Part shown: positions 50,150 to 62,367 of the stretch, in pieces | Layout of the letters: every line of letters starts with the position of its first letter | How positions within the stretch are numbered: position 1 is the stretch's first letter | Assembly: GCA_032988165.1 (NCBI GenBank) | Contig: JANTQF010000045.1 | Location: 109,646-173,645, forward strand | From: Emmonsiellopsis sp. PD_33 | Taxonomy: Eukaryota; Ascomycota; Eurotiomycetes; Onygenales; Ajellomycetaceae | Direction of reading: 5' to 3' | DNA length: 64,000 nucleotides | The notes under the pieces: generated by a model | The model's database searches: none | What the model was told of the DNA's origin: nothing | The model's input: the letters and a program-made list of their open reading frames with translations, nothing else | Made by a program: the position numbers and the translations under genes

Positions 50150-50870
50150 TACTAAATTTGATTCCTTTCATGAAGCTCTACATGGGTGGATAAAGGTAGT
50201 TTGCAGACCCTTCCCTATCTTTTTGATTTAATTTCTTTCATGAAGCTTCAAGTCCCTATCTATCTTTTTAATTTGATTCCTTTTGTGAAGCTCTAAGTTC
50301 CTACCTATCTTTTTGATTTAATTCCTTTTGCAAAGCTCCCTATGTTCATCAATTTGATTTCTTTCATAAATGTTTATTGATTTAATTTCTTTCATAAAGC
50401 TCTCTATGTTCATCAATTTGATTTCTTTTGTAAAGCTTCAAGTTCCTGCCTGTCTTTTTAATTCAATTTCTTTTGCAAAGCTCCCTATATTCATTGATTT
50501 GATTCCTTTTGTAAAGCTCTCTATATTCATCAATTTGATTCCTTTCATGAATGTTTGTTGATTCAATTTCTTTCATGAAGCTCCCTATATTCATCAATTT
50601 AATTTCTTTTGCAAAGCTCCCTATATTCATCAATTTGATTCCTTTTGTGAAGCTCTCTATGTTCATCAATTTAATCCCTTTCACAAAGCTCCCTATGTTC
50701 ATTGATTTGATTCCTTTTGCAAAGCTCCCTATGTTCATTGATTCAATTCCTTTTGCAAAGCTCCCTATCTTTATTAATTTGATTTCTTTTGCAAAGCTCC
50801 TTATATTCATCAATTCAATTCCTTTCACAAAGCTCCCTATATTCATTAATTTAATTTCTTTTAGTTATAA
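50150..50870 (+). repeat. 36-bp minisatellite after the integrase gene
   Basis: About 18 units, most exactly 36 bp, with a core CTCCCTATRTTCATYRATTT then GATTCCTTTTGCAAAG. At 12 codons per unit the plus frame reads a hydrophobic repeat like LPMFIDLIPFAK for 160 codons; the minus frame is open as well. A related, more diverged array occupies the same position in the truncated copy. Confidence 0.85.
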
Positions 50871-51840
50871 ATACCTGACTCTTCTCTGCTTCTCTATCTT
50901 TTTTTTACTTTCATTAAATATCTTCTCTCCTATCAAAAATCTTCAACATTCTCCTTCCCACAACATACCAACTATAATCACTTTGAAATCCTTTTACTAT
51001 TTCTCTTCTTCCTGGAAAAGAAAATCCTCCCTCCTTTAATATCCTTTATAAGATATTATCTTCCATATGAAAGATGTAAGTATAAACCCTTAACACTATA
51101 ATAAAGAAGTAATAAGACTGACATGATATATAGGTCAGCTAATTACAACTATGAAATACTCCCTGTTGTTAGCTGAGAGCTGACATGCTTCTACTGTATT
51201 CCCCCCTCTAATGTCTGGGCACTGTTAGCTCAGCATGGGAGAACTATAATATATATATAAAATACTATTAATCTTACTCACTTCATTCATCCTCAAATCT
51301 TATAAATAAATATAATATTAATTTAATCTCATAAATAATGATGCAATGAATGATCAATACAGTGCCCCTATAATTCCTACTAATTAAGCTGCCAGTGTTG
51401 ATCATTTTCCTTCTGTGTTTAAGTTTCTGGCCATTTTGAGGGGTGTTGTGGAAACTATGTATGAAATAATCACCCTAGTCAATACAATATATAGAATATG
51501 TACTAAAATATCCCTTTCTCTCCAATTTCCCCTCTAGACTCTTCTCTACCTCCTGCACTTTCTGCCAGTAGCTAGTCTGGGTCTACACCTAATAACCTCA
51601 TTATTATTAATTGAGTAGAGGGTTAGATGATCTCCTCCTCCAGGAGGTAGTTTTAGAGGCTTTGAAATCTAGATGAATCTTACTTTGTCTCTTTTGATTG
51701 ATTTTATCAGCTTTTTTTTTAGATACTTGATTTTAAGGGGTAGAGCTAACTCTCTATTTAGGCTTTTTACTGTCTCTTTTCCTTCTGCTTTATATGTATG
51801 GCTGGGTTGATTTTAGGTGCTAGTTTTGATTTTTTAAGTG
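50871..51840 (+). repeat. 3' tail of the integrase element (full-length copy)
   Basis: Direct repeat of 41,200-42,190. Similarity stops near 51,840 (after GGGTTGATTTTAGGTGCTAG). Whether this is a non-coding tail, a terminal repeat or part of another gene is not clear. Confidence 0.7.
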
Positions 51841-54117
51841 TGGATCTGATGTCTGGCCTTTATCTTTTTCTTTTCCTTTTATTTTTACTTTATATAGGTG
51901 TGGCCACATTATTATTTCAGGCTACATAGTTAAAAATACAACAAGTTTCTTATGGGAAAAAGCCAGTAGAATCCATTGATTATTTACTTTATATGCATAG
52001 TATCTATTGTATATATGTAGCTGGTCAGCAGTGGGTTAGCTGTGGTGATATCATGATGGAGATCATAAAGCCACTATAAGAAAGAAGGATAGAAAATATA
52101 TATATAAGTTACAAATATTTCTATTTTAGTTTGATATCTCACAACATCACATTAATATATCAAATCACTGTAAAGAAGAGATAAAACTATATATTTATTC
52201 TCTATCTATTAGATTTATAACCTTGATATAGATTTTCCATCTATAATAAACCATTATTAGTGATTCTTCATAGAGTATTCTAATAGTGGCTAAATATCAT
52301 GATACTATTTATCCCACATTATAAGAAGTATTAGAATCAAATTGTTGGCCTGTAGCTCAGTTGGAATATAAACATCATAATTTATAGTTTAAATTATAAT
52401 AATAGCACTTAACTTATTTTTTTTTTCCACTTCACCCCTAGGGGTAGAGTTTAGAGCTACTTACATAATCATTTATCTTAGCAATTTTTTTAGTAATTTT
52501 TATATCATGGACATTCCACAACATTTTAATCTATGAATTCCATTCATTTCAATTATCTTCTATTATACCCTGAACAAGATTCTACTCCAACATCCCTAGA
52601 TTCCTTCATGAGAAATGATGTGGTACTACTACTATCTACCCATACTGTGGTGAAGTTAATTTAAAGCTTTTTTCTGCTTCTCAAAATCTTACTCCTCAAC
52701 TTTCTATCTTAATAAAGAAATTCAATTTAATAATCATTATTAATGATAGCTCTTCAGCTCTGAAGTCTTCATTACCAGCCCTTCTTGATTGAAATCTAGT
52801 AAATTATGCCTGACAATAAGTCATTTAAAAAATATGAAGAAAAGATGATCATTATTCTCATGCTGAATTATTAACTCACAGTGTGTGATCAAAACTTACT
52901 ATACTCAAAACTGAAAAGATATTAGTATCTAATATTAGATTAAAATCACACAAATTACTTCTTCACCTATGGAAGTGCAAATTTCTGAATTTAGCTCTGG
53001 AAACCTATATTACCTGGTCATTACTAGGTAAAGCTTGTGTTTTTCCTTTTATTATTAATATATTACTAACTACTGGCACACCAACTATATAGATAAAATC
53101 CAGACTTCAATTAGTTCTCAGAGTTCATTTTTGATAATAGCTGAGTTTATAACAGTTATTACATACTATTTGAACCACTAATAATGAGGTCAGAAACTTG
53201 AACACCTCTCCCCTGTGGATACATTTATTATAAGTAATATCTCAGTCAAGGATGAAGCAACAAAATTAACCTCCAGTGTATGGAAATTAAGTACTGACAA
53301 GCTTCTTGAGTAATTTAAATTCAAAATAAATACTCATTTAATAATTACTGATATTCATATCTGTCTTGTTACATTTAATGACTCTAAGGATGAGTCTGAG
53401 AAAATATGTACTCTGAGTCCTATAAAAAAGAAATTAAAATTGAAAAAGTAATCAATCAAAAAGAAACAATCTATTTCATTGTCTTTCAAAAAGAAATGAT
53501 CTATCTTGCTATTTATTAAAAAGAAATGATCTATCTCACCCTCTTTTAATATTTCATCTTTTTTTAAGTGATCCTGAGAAGACTCCTCTGATCTTAGTGA
53601 GTTTAACTAGCAAGCATATGCATAAAGATATATAATAAAGATAGAACCTATCAATGAATCAAACATTAAGGTTGAGGAGATAACTGGAGCTGATATGAAT
53701 GAGGAGGAGAATGAGGATGCTAAGAGAGAATAGAATGCTAATGAAGAGAAAGAAAGGAAGAAGAAGAAAGAGAAGAAAAAAAAGGAGAAGAAGGAGAAGG
53801 TAAAGAAAAAGAAGAAGAATGAAAAGAAAGAGACCCCTCTAGATGATCCTATAGAGTAAATATGAGGTTAGAAAAATAGAAAATGATTTTATTTATATTA
53901 TATATATATTTTTCTCTTTCATTCTTATCATTCTATAATGCTGGCAGTCAGACCTACTCTTACTAGTTATAGCCCTCTCTTTCTGCATCTAGTATCTCTT
54001 TATCTTTAGCTTTTTTATATATTATTTGTCTACAGCTGATTCAACACTACTTAGACTATCTCCTTTGTTTTTAATTGATAATTCTATTTCTCTTGATTGC
54101 TATCTTTAATAAAATTC
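51841..54117. other. AT-rich DNA with a decayed charged-protein segment
   Basis: CpG-free. The plus strand at 53,630-53,870 reads a run of acidic then Lys-rich residues (KIEPINESNIKVEE, then NEEENEDAKRE and a KKKKEKKKKEKKEK tract), like the disordered or nuclear-localisation tail of a nuclear protein. An AAAAAGAAAYRATCTATC repeat precedes it (53,450-53,540). Nothing else recognised. Confidence 0.45.
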
Positions 54118-54340
54118 TCTTCAATTCACCTAAATCTACTCTCTGTATATATTCCTACTGATTCACCTAAATCCACTCTCCATGTATATCCCTACTGATT
54201 CACCTAAATCCACTTTCTGTGTATATTCCTACTGATTTGCCTGAATCTGCTCCCTATATATATTCCTACTAATTTGCCTGAATCTGCTCCCCATGTATAT
54301 CCCTACTGATTTGCCTGAATCCACTTCCTGTGCTCAAGCC
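54118..54340. repeat. 37-bp minisatellite
   Basis: About six units of 37 bp with core ATTCACCTAAATCCACTCTC then TATATCCCTACTG; successive CCTACTG blocks start at 54154, 54191 and 54228. Confidence 0.85.
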
Positions 54341-57300
54341 TCAATTCACCCAAGGTTGATGATGGTGAGAATACTACTTGAATGGGAGATTCTAGTCATC
54401 ACTGAAATTTCACTAAGGTTAGAGAAGGGCCTGAATGGTAGTATTACTATAAAGTATGTATCAAAAAGATAAATTAACTCTGTAAAATTAGTGTATCAAT
54501 TGGATTCTACATCATAGTATCTTTATAATCATTAATATTAACAATCTTTGCCTCTACAGTTCTAATAATTTCTATATTCTCTAATATTATTTTATCTATT
54601 AGGTTATTAAGCCTCTTTTACTTTCCCTATTTGAATTTCTCCTTTTATTTTAGATACCCTACCCCCCTCACAGCATGGTGTATATATCCTCCTGTTTTAA
54701 GGACTTATATGCTTTTCTTCTCAGAACTTACCTTTATCTCATAGAGGTTTTATATACTTTCCTTCTCACTGGAGGTACTATACACTCTTCTTTTGAGCTG
54801 CCTGCCCTTTGTGAGGGAAAAGTGTACAGTAAACTAAATAATAGATTAGGATAGTCCCTTGTAGCTTTAGTTTTGATGACATTATCATCTCTAACTATTT
54901 ACTCTATATTGACAGTATTTTTCTCTACTATAATGTCAGATGTGTATCCACTATTCCTTAATTTTACCCTTTAATTTCAAAAAGATACTGAGGATATTCT
55001 CTATACTGAGGCTGGATATTCTGAATCATCAAGGACTAAGCTATGATAATATTATTATACTTGAAGTAGTAGGAATATCTAAGCTATAGTAATATTATTA
55101 TACTTGAAGATGATGAGAATATCTTACATACTAGAAGTTCTGAATATTTAGAGTTGCTAAGGACTAGATTATAGTAATGTTACTATATGAAGATTCAGCT
55201 TGAATTTCTGAGCCTAGAGTAACACTTTAACCCTTCAACTGTTTAGCTTCAATAGTCATTGTACTTTATACATGTGGATAGATATACTAGACATATCACT
55301 TCACTCACATTAAAACTGAAATATACTACTTGATGGGGACTTAATGAGTAAACATATCTTTTCTTTCTCTCTTCTACACTCTATTATTTTATTATATTAG
55401 GAGTGTCCAGTATTTTTACTGATAGTAACTCAGCAGATGTCAACCAGACCCAGGCAAATAGAAAAGAAACTCTAAATGAGTAAGGAGGTGATTAGTAACT
55501 AGATGAGCTGCTAAAGCTTAATGTGGTCTTACCTACTATTAATAATGAAGATGATTATGGGTTTTTCCCTGGCTATTTAGAGGTAGATGAGATTCTTGAG
55601 AGGGTAGAGAACTTATCTTCTATAACCTACTATATGAGACTTAATAGTAGGGATATTTTGAATATGAGAAATCATCTTATTCTATTTATTTAATCTTCTT
55701 TCTTTACTCATACTATTCTCATAGCTCTCAGCTACTATTATATATATATCATCCAGAATGGATAAGATACATTATTAGAGTTCAACAACACTATGACTTA
55801 TAAATTTACCTAGTAAGATATAAGTTATTAAACTCACTGCTAGACCATTCAATCTTAACTAGACAGTAGCTCTTATGAAAATGAGCCTCAATGAAAATCC
55901 TACTAAATAAGAATAGCTACTGCACTATATTACTCATTTTAGGATGATAGTTCATCTGATGACACTCTTAATAATATATTAATTCTAATGAGATAATCTA
56001 GTTAATTAGTTACTACTACTATATTTCAAAGCTCAGATGAATTAGAAACTTGCTTGTTCTAACATCCAGTCATTAAATTGAGTAAGATCATTAAGAAGTA
56101 TGGCTAGATAGTTAGAGGATATCAGGTATTTCTAATTATATCAGTTATTATATTAATCTTACTGTGGATAAGTTAGGCATTAATTTACAATTCTTACTCA
56201 GCTAATCTATAGTATATCTAGTGATAAACCTCAAATAATTTATAGGTTTGCTTTCCTAGGTCCTTCAAGTTGAAGATATTTTCTGGAATTCTAGATTCTT
56301 TTGATTAGAATATCTATTAAAATACTTAAAGTTAAAGACATTTCCATTTTAGTTAGTTATAATTAGAGGATATAAGGATATTATCAACAGCCTCATCAAG
56401 CCCCTTAACACTATAAAATATAGTGAGTTGAAGATACTATTAATAGTTGGGGATACCTTATTCTTCTTCAGCAGTGCAGTAAATATATCCTTCTATTTTA
56501 AGAACTTATGTACTTTTCTTCTCAAAACTTACCTTTACCTCTTAGAGGTTCTATATACTTTTCTTCTCACTAGGGGCTCTGTATGCTTCTCTTTTGAAGT
56601 GCCTGAGTTATCAGGAAGGAGAAAAGCAGACAGTAGGAAAGAAAGATAATATATATAGTATTAATAAGAATATCTGGATACAGTTACTATATAATGCTTC
56701 TAAATCTAGAAGGAAAGAGGACAGCTGATACCAGCTAGATACTTTAGTGTAGCTTAACTAACTTTCTATCATCTCATTAGCTCTTCTTGTTCTCATGAAA
56801 GAATCATCCCTTCAGTTTTTTTACCAGATCAAATAGAGACCTGAAGACTGGCATTTTAAATATTAAATACTAGAAGTATGGAATTCCCAGTAAAAGCAAG
56901 ACCATTTTATGAATACTACACTAATTATGTCATCTATAAATAATTTTTCAGTAGATAAGTAGATTCTCTGTGATATATAGAATCTACTGAATGATCTTAA
57001 CTCAGGATTACTTACTTCTCTTCTATCTTAATATCTATTCATTCAGAACTGTGTGTTTATTAATTCTAAATAAGGAGAGTCATCATCACTTTCTAGGTAG
57101 AAATTGAACACACTTATTAGCATCTTACCTCTATCACTAATCTTTCTAAAATTAGTTTATTACAGTGATGAGCTATTGCAACCTACCACAATTAAAAGTG
57201 AGGTACTAGAGAAATTACTCAGTAATACTAAAGAGTATGATTAGTAGATATATAGCCAGGATGATAATGATTTCATCAGTCTTTATCTGAAGGATTTCAT

Positions 57301-59337
57301 AATATATGTGCAAACTTAGAGTTTTCTAAGATCTCATAGTTCAGAAGTAATTATAGGTTGCAAAATGAACTAAAGTACAAGTAATATATTAGAAATGATC
57401 ATATTACTTATAATGAGAGTACTTCCTATGATAAAGTATGTTCTTTTCCTCTTAAGAACTTATATACTTTACTCCCTAGAATTAGTTCTTATCTCTCAGA
57501 GGTTCTATGCACTTTTCTCCCCACTGAGGGTGCTGTATGCTTCTCTTTTGAGGAGTTATCAGTCTCTATAAGTAAGAAGAAGGGATTAAAGCTAGTAATT
57601 ATAATATTAGTGTACTGAGTTAGTAGGTTAATTTTATCAGACATTTCATTAGACTTGCTGCTAATGAGTTAGACATTAACCTACATTAATAAATGGATAC
57701 TGATAGTGCCATGTAGCATCATCTCTTTCCAGGTTTTCAGAAGCTATAGGCCTTATGACTAAAGAGAAATAATATTACTATAATTACAGTTATTAATCTA
57801 TTTATACTAAATCAAAGTAAGATCTTTTTTGCTCATACTATATTTATAATTCAATCAGCTTCTAGTTCAGACTTCAATGATAAGTTAAAGAGAGGTAAGG
57901 TAATCTATATCCTATTAATATTCATTTTATAAGGTACATGAATGAAGAATCTCAACAGACAATTAATAGAATGATTATAATATTATTTTTTAAGTCTTAA
58001 CTATCTTTCTGTCATCTTACTGATTCTTCTTATCTTCCTCTGTTAGACTTTTTCTTCTTATAGATTCTCTCACCATATAATTTCTCTATATCCTCTTATC
58101 TTAATAGCCCTATAAGGACCACCTTCTTCCTGGCTCATTAGTATTATATACCCTATTAGCTAGAGCTGAAAGCTTATAATGGTCAGAGGATGAGATTAGA
58201 ATATATATATTTATATTAGAAGCTTGAATTTATTTCTTAGCTATTCTTACTGTATATTAAGCTATAAACCTACTCCTCTATATTCTCCAAACAATCAAAA
58301 TAATGTCACTCTACTAGAAGGATCTAATTGAGAAATGATAAGTATGACTACCTTCTATTATTAGTTTTCTTTTAACTCTTACCAACAGCCATTTACCTAT
58401 TCTTAGAAAACAGTAGTGAAAGAAGCATCCCTTCAGGTTTTCTGTCAGATTACATAGAGACACACAAACTAACAGTAAATACTCTACTTTTGCTTTTATT
58501 TCTATCTCACACTATTGCAAGTAGGAGTAAGAGTCTTCTCATAGATTATCATATTAAGTCAGATATGAGGATCTTTCCTAATGATATATATTATATAATA
58601 CAATTCATTCTTCTTGAATCAGCAGAGGCTAGAAATAAATAATATGTAACTCATTTAAATCTTATAGAATATTTTATTAAGTCTCTAAAGTATATATTGA
58701 TCTCTATCTTCTCCTCTCTATCTCTAATTCTTGTAAAAATTCAATTCATCAGCATGATTGAAATAAAAGCTAATAGAATGTAAATTTTAGGAAAATTTAT
58801 TCTGCCTCTTTTCTACCCTAATATCCACCCATTCAGAACTGTGTGTCCATTAATTTTAAATAAGGAGGAGGAATAGAAATTAGTAATTATAATTAAATAA
58901 ATTCTCTATAGCATATAGAACCTGCTAGGTGATCTCAACCTGAATTTGCCCACACAGTTTAAGATATATATGCTATTTAGGAAGGATCAGGTTATATAGG
59001 AAGTAGATCATATGAGAGAACCTAGCTATCTAAATTATTAGATCTATTATATATATATATTTTTCTGTAGGTAATGATATCATACTGATGATCTACCTGC
59101 ATTTAGAGTTGAATGATAGAGGTATATACAGACAGAATAAGATATAAGTAAGGGCAGATTTGTTCATCTAGTTTTCTTACTGGGTGTATTGGATGTTGTT
59201 GAAGCTTGAGATGACAAGTAAGAGATAGAAGCTATACTCTATAATAAAGATAGAATTACTAGGTGATTACTAATCTGATTACTAATATTTTATTAACTTC
59301 CTATTAGTGTGTGCAGTGCTGTGTAGTCTTTTGTATC
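54341..59337. repeat. AT-rich block with dispersed direct repeats
   Basis: A segment of 160-190 bp recurs three times in direct orientation (54,650-54,840, 56,450-56,640, 57,415-57,575; landmarks AACTTATRTACTTT and AGAGGTTCTATATACTTTTC). A second pair relates 56,780-57,090 to 58,400-58,880 (CATCCCTTCAG, ATTCAGAACTGTGTG). Exon-like pieces occur between GTAAGT/AG-like sites, but no protein family is recognisable. Confidence 0.5.
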
Positions 59338-59382
59338 AATGTAAAATTTTGCATTACAGACATTTGTCACTATGGACCACTG
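59338..59382 (-). repeat. Right terminal inverted repeat of the AT-rich island
   Basis: Inverted partner of 15957-16001. It ends CCACTG, directly followed by TATA. Normal-composition DNA with CpG resumes within about 55 bp. Confidence 0.8.
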
Positions 59383-60413
59383 TATAATACCCATAATAAA
59401 ATACAACCAATGCACCTCTTTTGCAGATGAAATCCGGGGATGAGGTGCTCAGCCAATGACATTGCTCTGTTCCTTGGGCCCTTGGGCCCTTGAAAGTCTC
59501 GAGAACTTGAATGTAACAGCACTAAATCCACCAACCTTGTCCTTGTTTCTCCCAGAGTGTGCGAGGAGGCCAACCACACGTCATCCCATTCTTGTTTGTC
59601 CAACCTCTTGTGGCAGCAGTCAGCATGCGCGCATGGAGGTGGCAGGGAAAGGGAGACTGTTGAATGAGGAGAGCAAATCTCGCCCAAATGGGCGAACACG
59701 CGGGATCCAAACCCAAGGAGAAACAAAGCAAACCACCTAGCCATGCCTTTGAGAAACTGAAAATCCAAAGCTCCGGCCTGGGCTAAACTGCAATTGGTCT
59801 CCATCCCGCCCACCTCGGCATATGCGTGACAGCCTTTGAATGGGGCTGTCAGTTACGGTTGCAGCACCACCAGAGTCACATCTGTGTGGCAACAGTCCTG
59901 AGTTCAGCGAGCAAATCCGCCAGCAAAGACGGGATGCCGTGGCTCTTGCACATGATGTGGGGAGCATCCATGCACACAATGGAGCAACGGGAATCCGGAA
60001 ATCCGCGAGGACGAGCAATGACAAAGCTGGTAGCTATCCTGCAAATGGCTAGGGACCAGCGATCCAAATAGAATGGCCCCGGCATCCTTGAACGTGGTCT
60101 AATAGACTTCCTTGGAGGGGGAAATGCTGGAGCAAGGCGCTGCTCCCGCTCCCCATTGGGCGTCGCCGATGAGCAAGACCAAGCGAGATCCGAGCCCCTT
60201 TGGGTCACGCTGCTTCCCAGCTCCCCGCATCTCTGACGTTTCGACATATAAGCTCTGCTTCCCCCCAGCCTCTGCTCCGATCCTGGCTTGGTTTGTCTTC
60301 TCCCTTCGTTTTTGGGTCTGTCCTGATCTCACAAGAACAATAACCGCCCGAGGGAATAATACCACTGAGATTGGAAGAACCATCCCTCGTTGGGGAAGAA
60401 AACAGCGGTCAAT
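59383..60413. promoter_or_regulatory. Upstream region of the hexose-type transporter
   Basis: About 1 kb of CpG-containing DNA between the island edge and the start codon. CATATAAG at 60,245-60,252 is a fair TATA candidate, about 165 bp before the ATG, and the interval 60,260-60,320 is pyrimidine-rich as in fungal leaders. Matches to the carbon-catabolite repressor consensus SYGGRG are present (for example GTGGGG near 59,957 and CTGGGG on the minus strand near 60,265), but this 6-mer is too loose to be diagnostic. Confidence 0.45.
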
Positions 60414-62367
60414 ATGGGGTCGTTGGCCGGGAACATCTACCTCATCGCCGCAGTGTCGGTGATTGGCGGTGGTTTGTTCGGTTTCGACATTTCGTCCATG
60501 TCCGCTATCATAGGCACCGACAACTATCTCTGCTACTTCAACCAGCCACCAGAAGGATCCACTGAATGCCATGGCCCAAGGCCGGATGTTCAGGGTGGAA
60601 TAACAGCCTCTATGGCTGGTGGGTCTTGGCTTGGAGCCTTGACGTCTGGCTTTTTGTCAGATATTTTTGGTCGTAAAAAATCTATTATGATTGGTGCTAT
60701 TATCTGGTATGCTGCTTTCATTTTACCTTCGAATCTCATAGCTTGTCGTTTTAAGGCCCTGGCATTATCCGTTAAAGTCTGAATCTGGTGTTTAACTGAC
60801 GTAATTTTCCCTTAGGATCATTGGCTCCATTATTGTCTGTGCATCCCAGAATATTGCCATGTTAATTGTTGGCCGTATCATCAACGGTTTCAGTGTTGGT
60901 ATCTGTTCCGCCCAAGTTCCGGTTTACATCTCCGAACTGGCACCCCCGTAAGTATTCCCTTTCTCTGGCAAATGATAAAATATACCTGACGCACCATAAC
61001 ATGATCATTATTCCCCAGGTTATTCCCCAGGTTATCGCCCATTGCTAACACATTTTAGCTCCCGCCGCGGACGCCTTGTCGGTGCTCAACAGTGGGCGAT
61101 CACGTGGGGGATTATGATCATGTTCTAGTAAGTCTCATCCAGTTGATATTCTTGCCATTCATCCTTGCCATGATATGTACTAACATTGCAACAGTATTTC
61201 CTATGGCGCCAGCTATGTTAAGGGACCCTCAGGCTTCCGTATTCCATGGGGTTTGCAGATGATCCCCGCGGTTTTGCTCTATGTGGGCCTGATTCCTCTG
61301 CCTGAATCGCCACGCTGGCTGGCTCGCAAGGACCGTTGGGAAGATTGTCTTGCGGTGTTGACTCTGGTTCATGGTAAAGGTGATCCAAATTCACCATTCG
61401 TCTTGCGAGAGTACGAGGAAATCAAGGAGATGTGTGAATTTGAACGACTAAATGCCGATGTGTCATATATTGAGCTGTTCAAACCTAAAATGATCAACCG
61501 CACTCATGTTGGCATCTTCACCCAGATTTGGAGTCAACTTACTGGCATGAATGTTATGATGTATTATATCACGTAAGTCTGACCTATGGATCCCGTGGAG
61601 TCTTGGAGGTATTATAGCATTTGCTGATAGTTATTGCGTCTCGAACGTATAGATACGTGTTTGGCATGGCCGGTCTCACTGGGAACACCCTTATGATCTC
61701 GAGCAGTATCCAATATGTCATCAATGTCGTTATGACCGTGCCGGCACTTCTGTGGATTGACAGATGGGGCCGTCGTCGTCCCCTCCTGATCGGTGCCTTT
61801 TTCATGATGACCTGGCTCTTCGTCAACGCTGCCCTCTTGGCAGCTAGGGGTCACCCGGCGCCGAAGGATCGGAAAATCGAGGCACAATCATGGGAGATTA
61901 GCGGCCCTCCTAGCAAGGCCGTCATTGCATGTTCATATCTCTTTGTTGCCTCGTTTGCGTGTACCTGGGGCCCTGTCTCATGGATCTACCCCCCGGAACT
62001 GTTCCCTCTGCGCGTTCGTGGAAAGGCCGTTGCCCTTACCACCTCTGCTAACTGGGCATTCAACTTCGCCCTCGGTTATTTCGTGCCGCCCGCCTTTGTC
62101 AACATCCAGTGGAAAACATACATTCTCTTTGCCGTATTTTGCGCTGCTATGTTTATCCATGTCTACTTCATGTTCCCTGAGACGTCTGGTAAGACTCTTG
62201 AGGAAGTTGAAGGCATCTTTACAGACCCAGCTGGACCCAAATACATTGGAACTTGGGCCTGGAAAACACGCGTCGAATATCGTCGCGCCACTCAGCTCGA
62301 ACAGACCGGTGTTGTGGATGAAGAGAAGCTTGAACCTATCACTTCGGAAGTCGAGAAGGTCGGTTAA
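60414..62367 (+). CDS. MFS hexose (monosaccharide) transporter
   Basis: Sugar porter of the major facilitator superfamily, expected to take up glucose or related hexoses across the plasma membrane with about twelve membrane segments. Five exons: 60414-60706, 60816-60947, 61059-61127, 61195-61572 and 61653-62367, total 528 residues, the usual family length. Sugar-porter signatures in order: GGGLFGFDISSMSAIIG in segment 1, GFLSDIFGRKKS between segments 2 and 3, LPESPRWLARKDR before the central loop, QIWSQLTGMNVMMYYIT, WIDRWGRRRPL, and PPELFPLRVRGKA, with the tail FPETSGKTLEEVEGIF. The ATG at 60414 (MGSLAGNIY) is the first in frame; only a non-ATG codon lies upstream. The C-terminal cytosolic tail is about 60 residues. 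It is the first gene right of the island and shows no mutation damage. Confidence 0.93.

Larger units (their letters stand above)
15957..59382. mobile_element. Candidate 43-kb TIR-bounded, RIP-inactivated composite element
   Basis: A single AT-rich, apparently CpG-free block whose exact edges are a 45-bp inverted repeat (15957-16001 and 59338-59382). The repeats are bordered by TATA on both outer sides, fitting a TA or TATA target duplication. Contents, in order: Plavaka-type transposase and SNF2 helicase remnants (minus), a nested Ty3/Gypsy element, a truncated copy of an integrase element, a lipidation-motif gene and an integrase gene (plus), and many minisatellites. Without the Gypsy insertion the block would be about 35.7 kb. 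It could be one giant cargo-bearing DNA transposon or an older element grown by nested insertions; the edge repeat argues for a single founding insertion. A pericentromeric or centromeric block is not excluded. Confidence 0.6.

Noticed and set aside
41200..51840. Direct repeats 9.65 kb apart as LTRs of a large retrotransposon
   Set aside because: The repeat contains the last exon of the integrase gene and no reverse transcriptase lies between the copies; a truncated second copy of the same element explains it better.
15957..59382. Mitochondrial DNA insertion, because of AT-richness
   Set aside because: No mitochondrial protein, rRNA or tRNA seen; nuclear introns, LTR retrotransposon and DNA transposase remnants are present instead.
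15957..59382. Centromere
   Set aside because: AT-rich RIP-mutated repeat blocks also form fungal centromeres, and this cannot be excluded, but the island is short, TIR-bounded and flanked closely by active genes; CENP-A data would decide.
15957..59382. Starship-type element with a DUF3435 tyrosine-recombinase captain
   Set aside because: I found no tyrosine-recombinase-like sequence near either edge, and Starships do not normally have matching 45-bp inverted ends of this kind.
59370..60247. Several 80-147-codon open frames between the island and the transporter
   Set aside because: They overlap on both strands in promoter-like DNA, and none shows a known domain or splice pattern.
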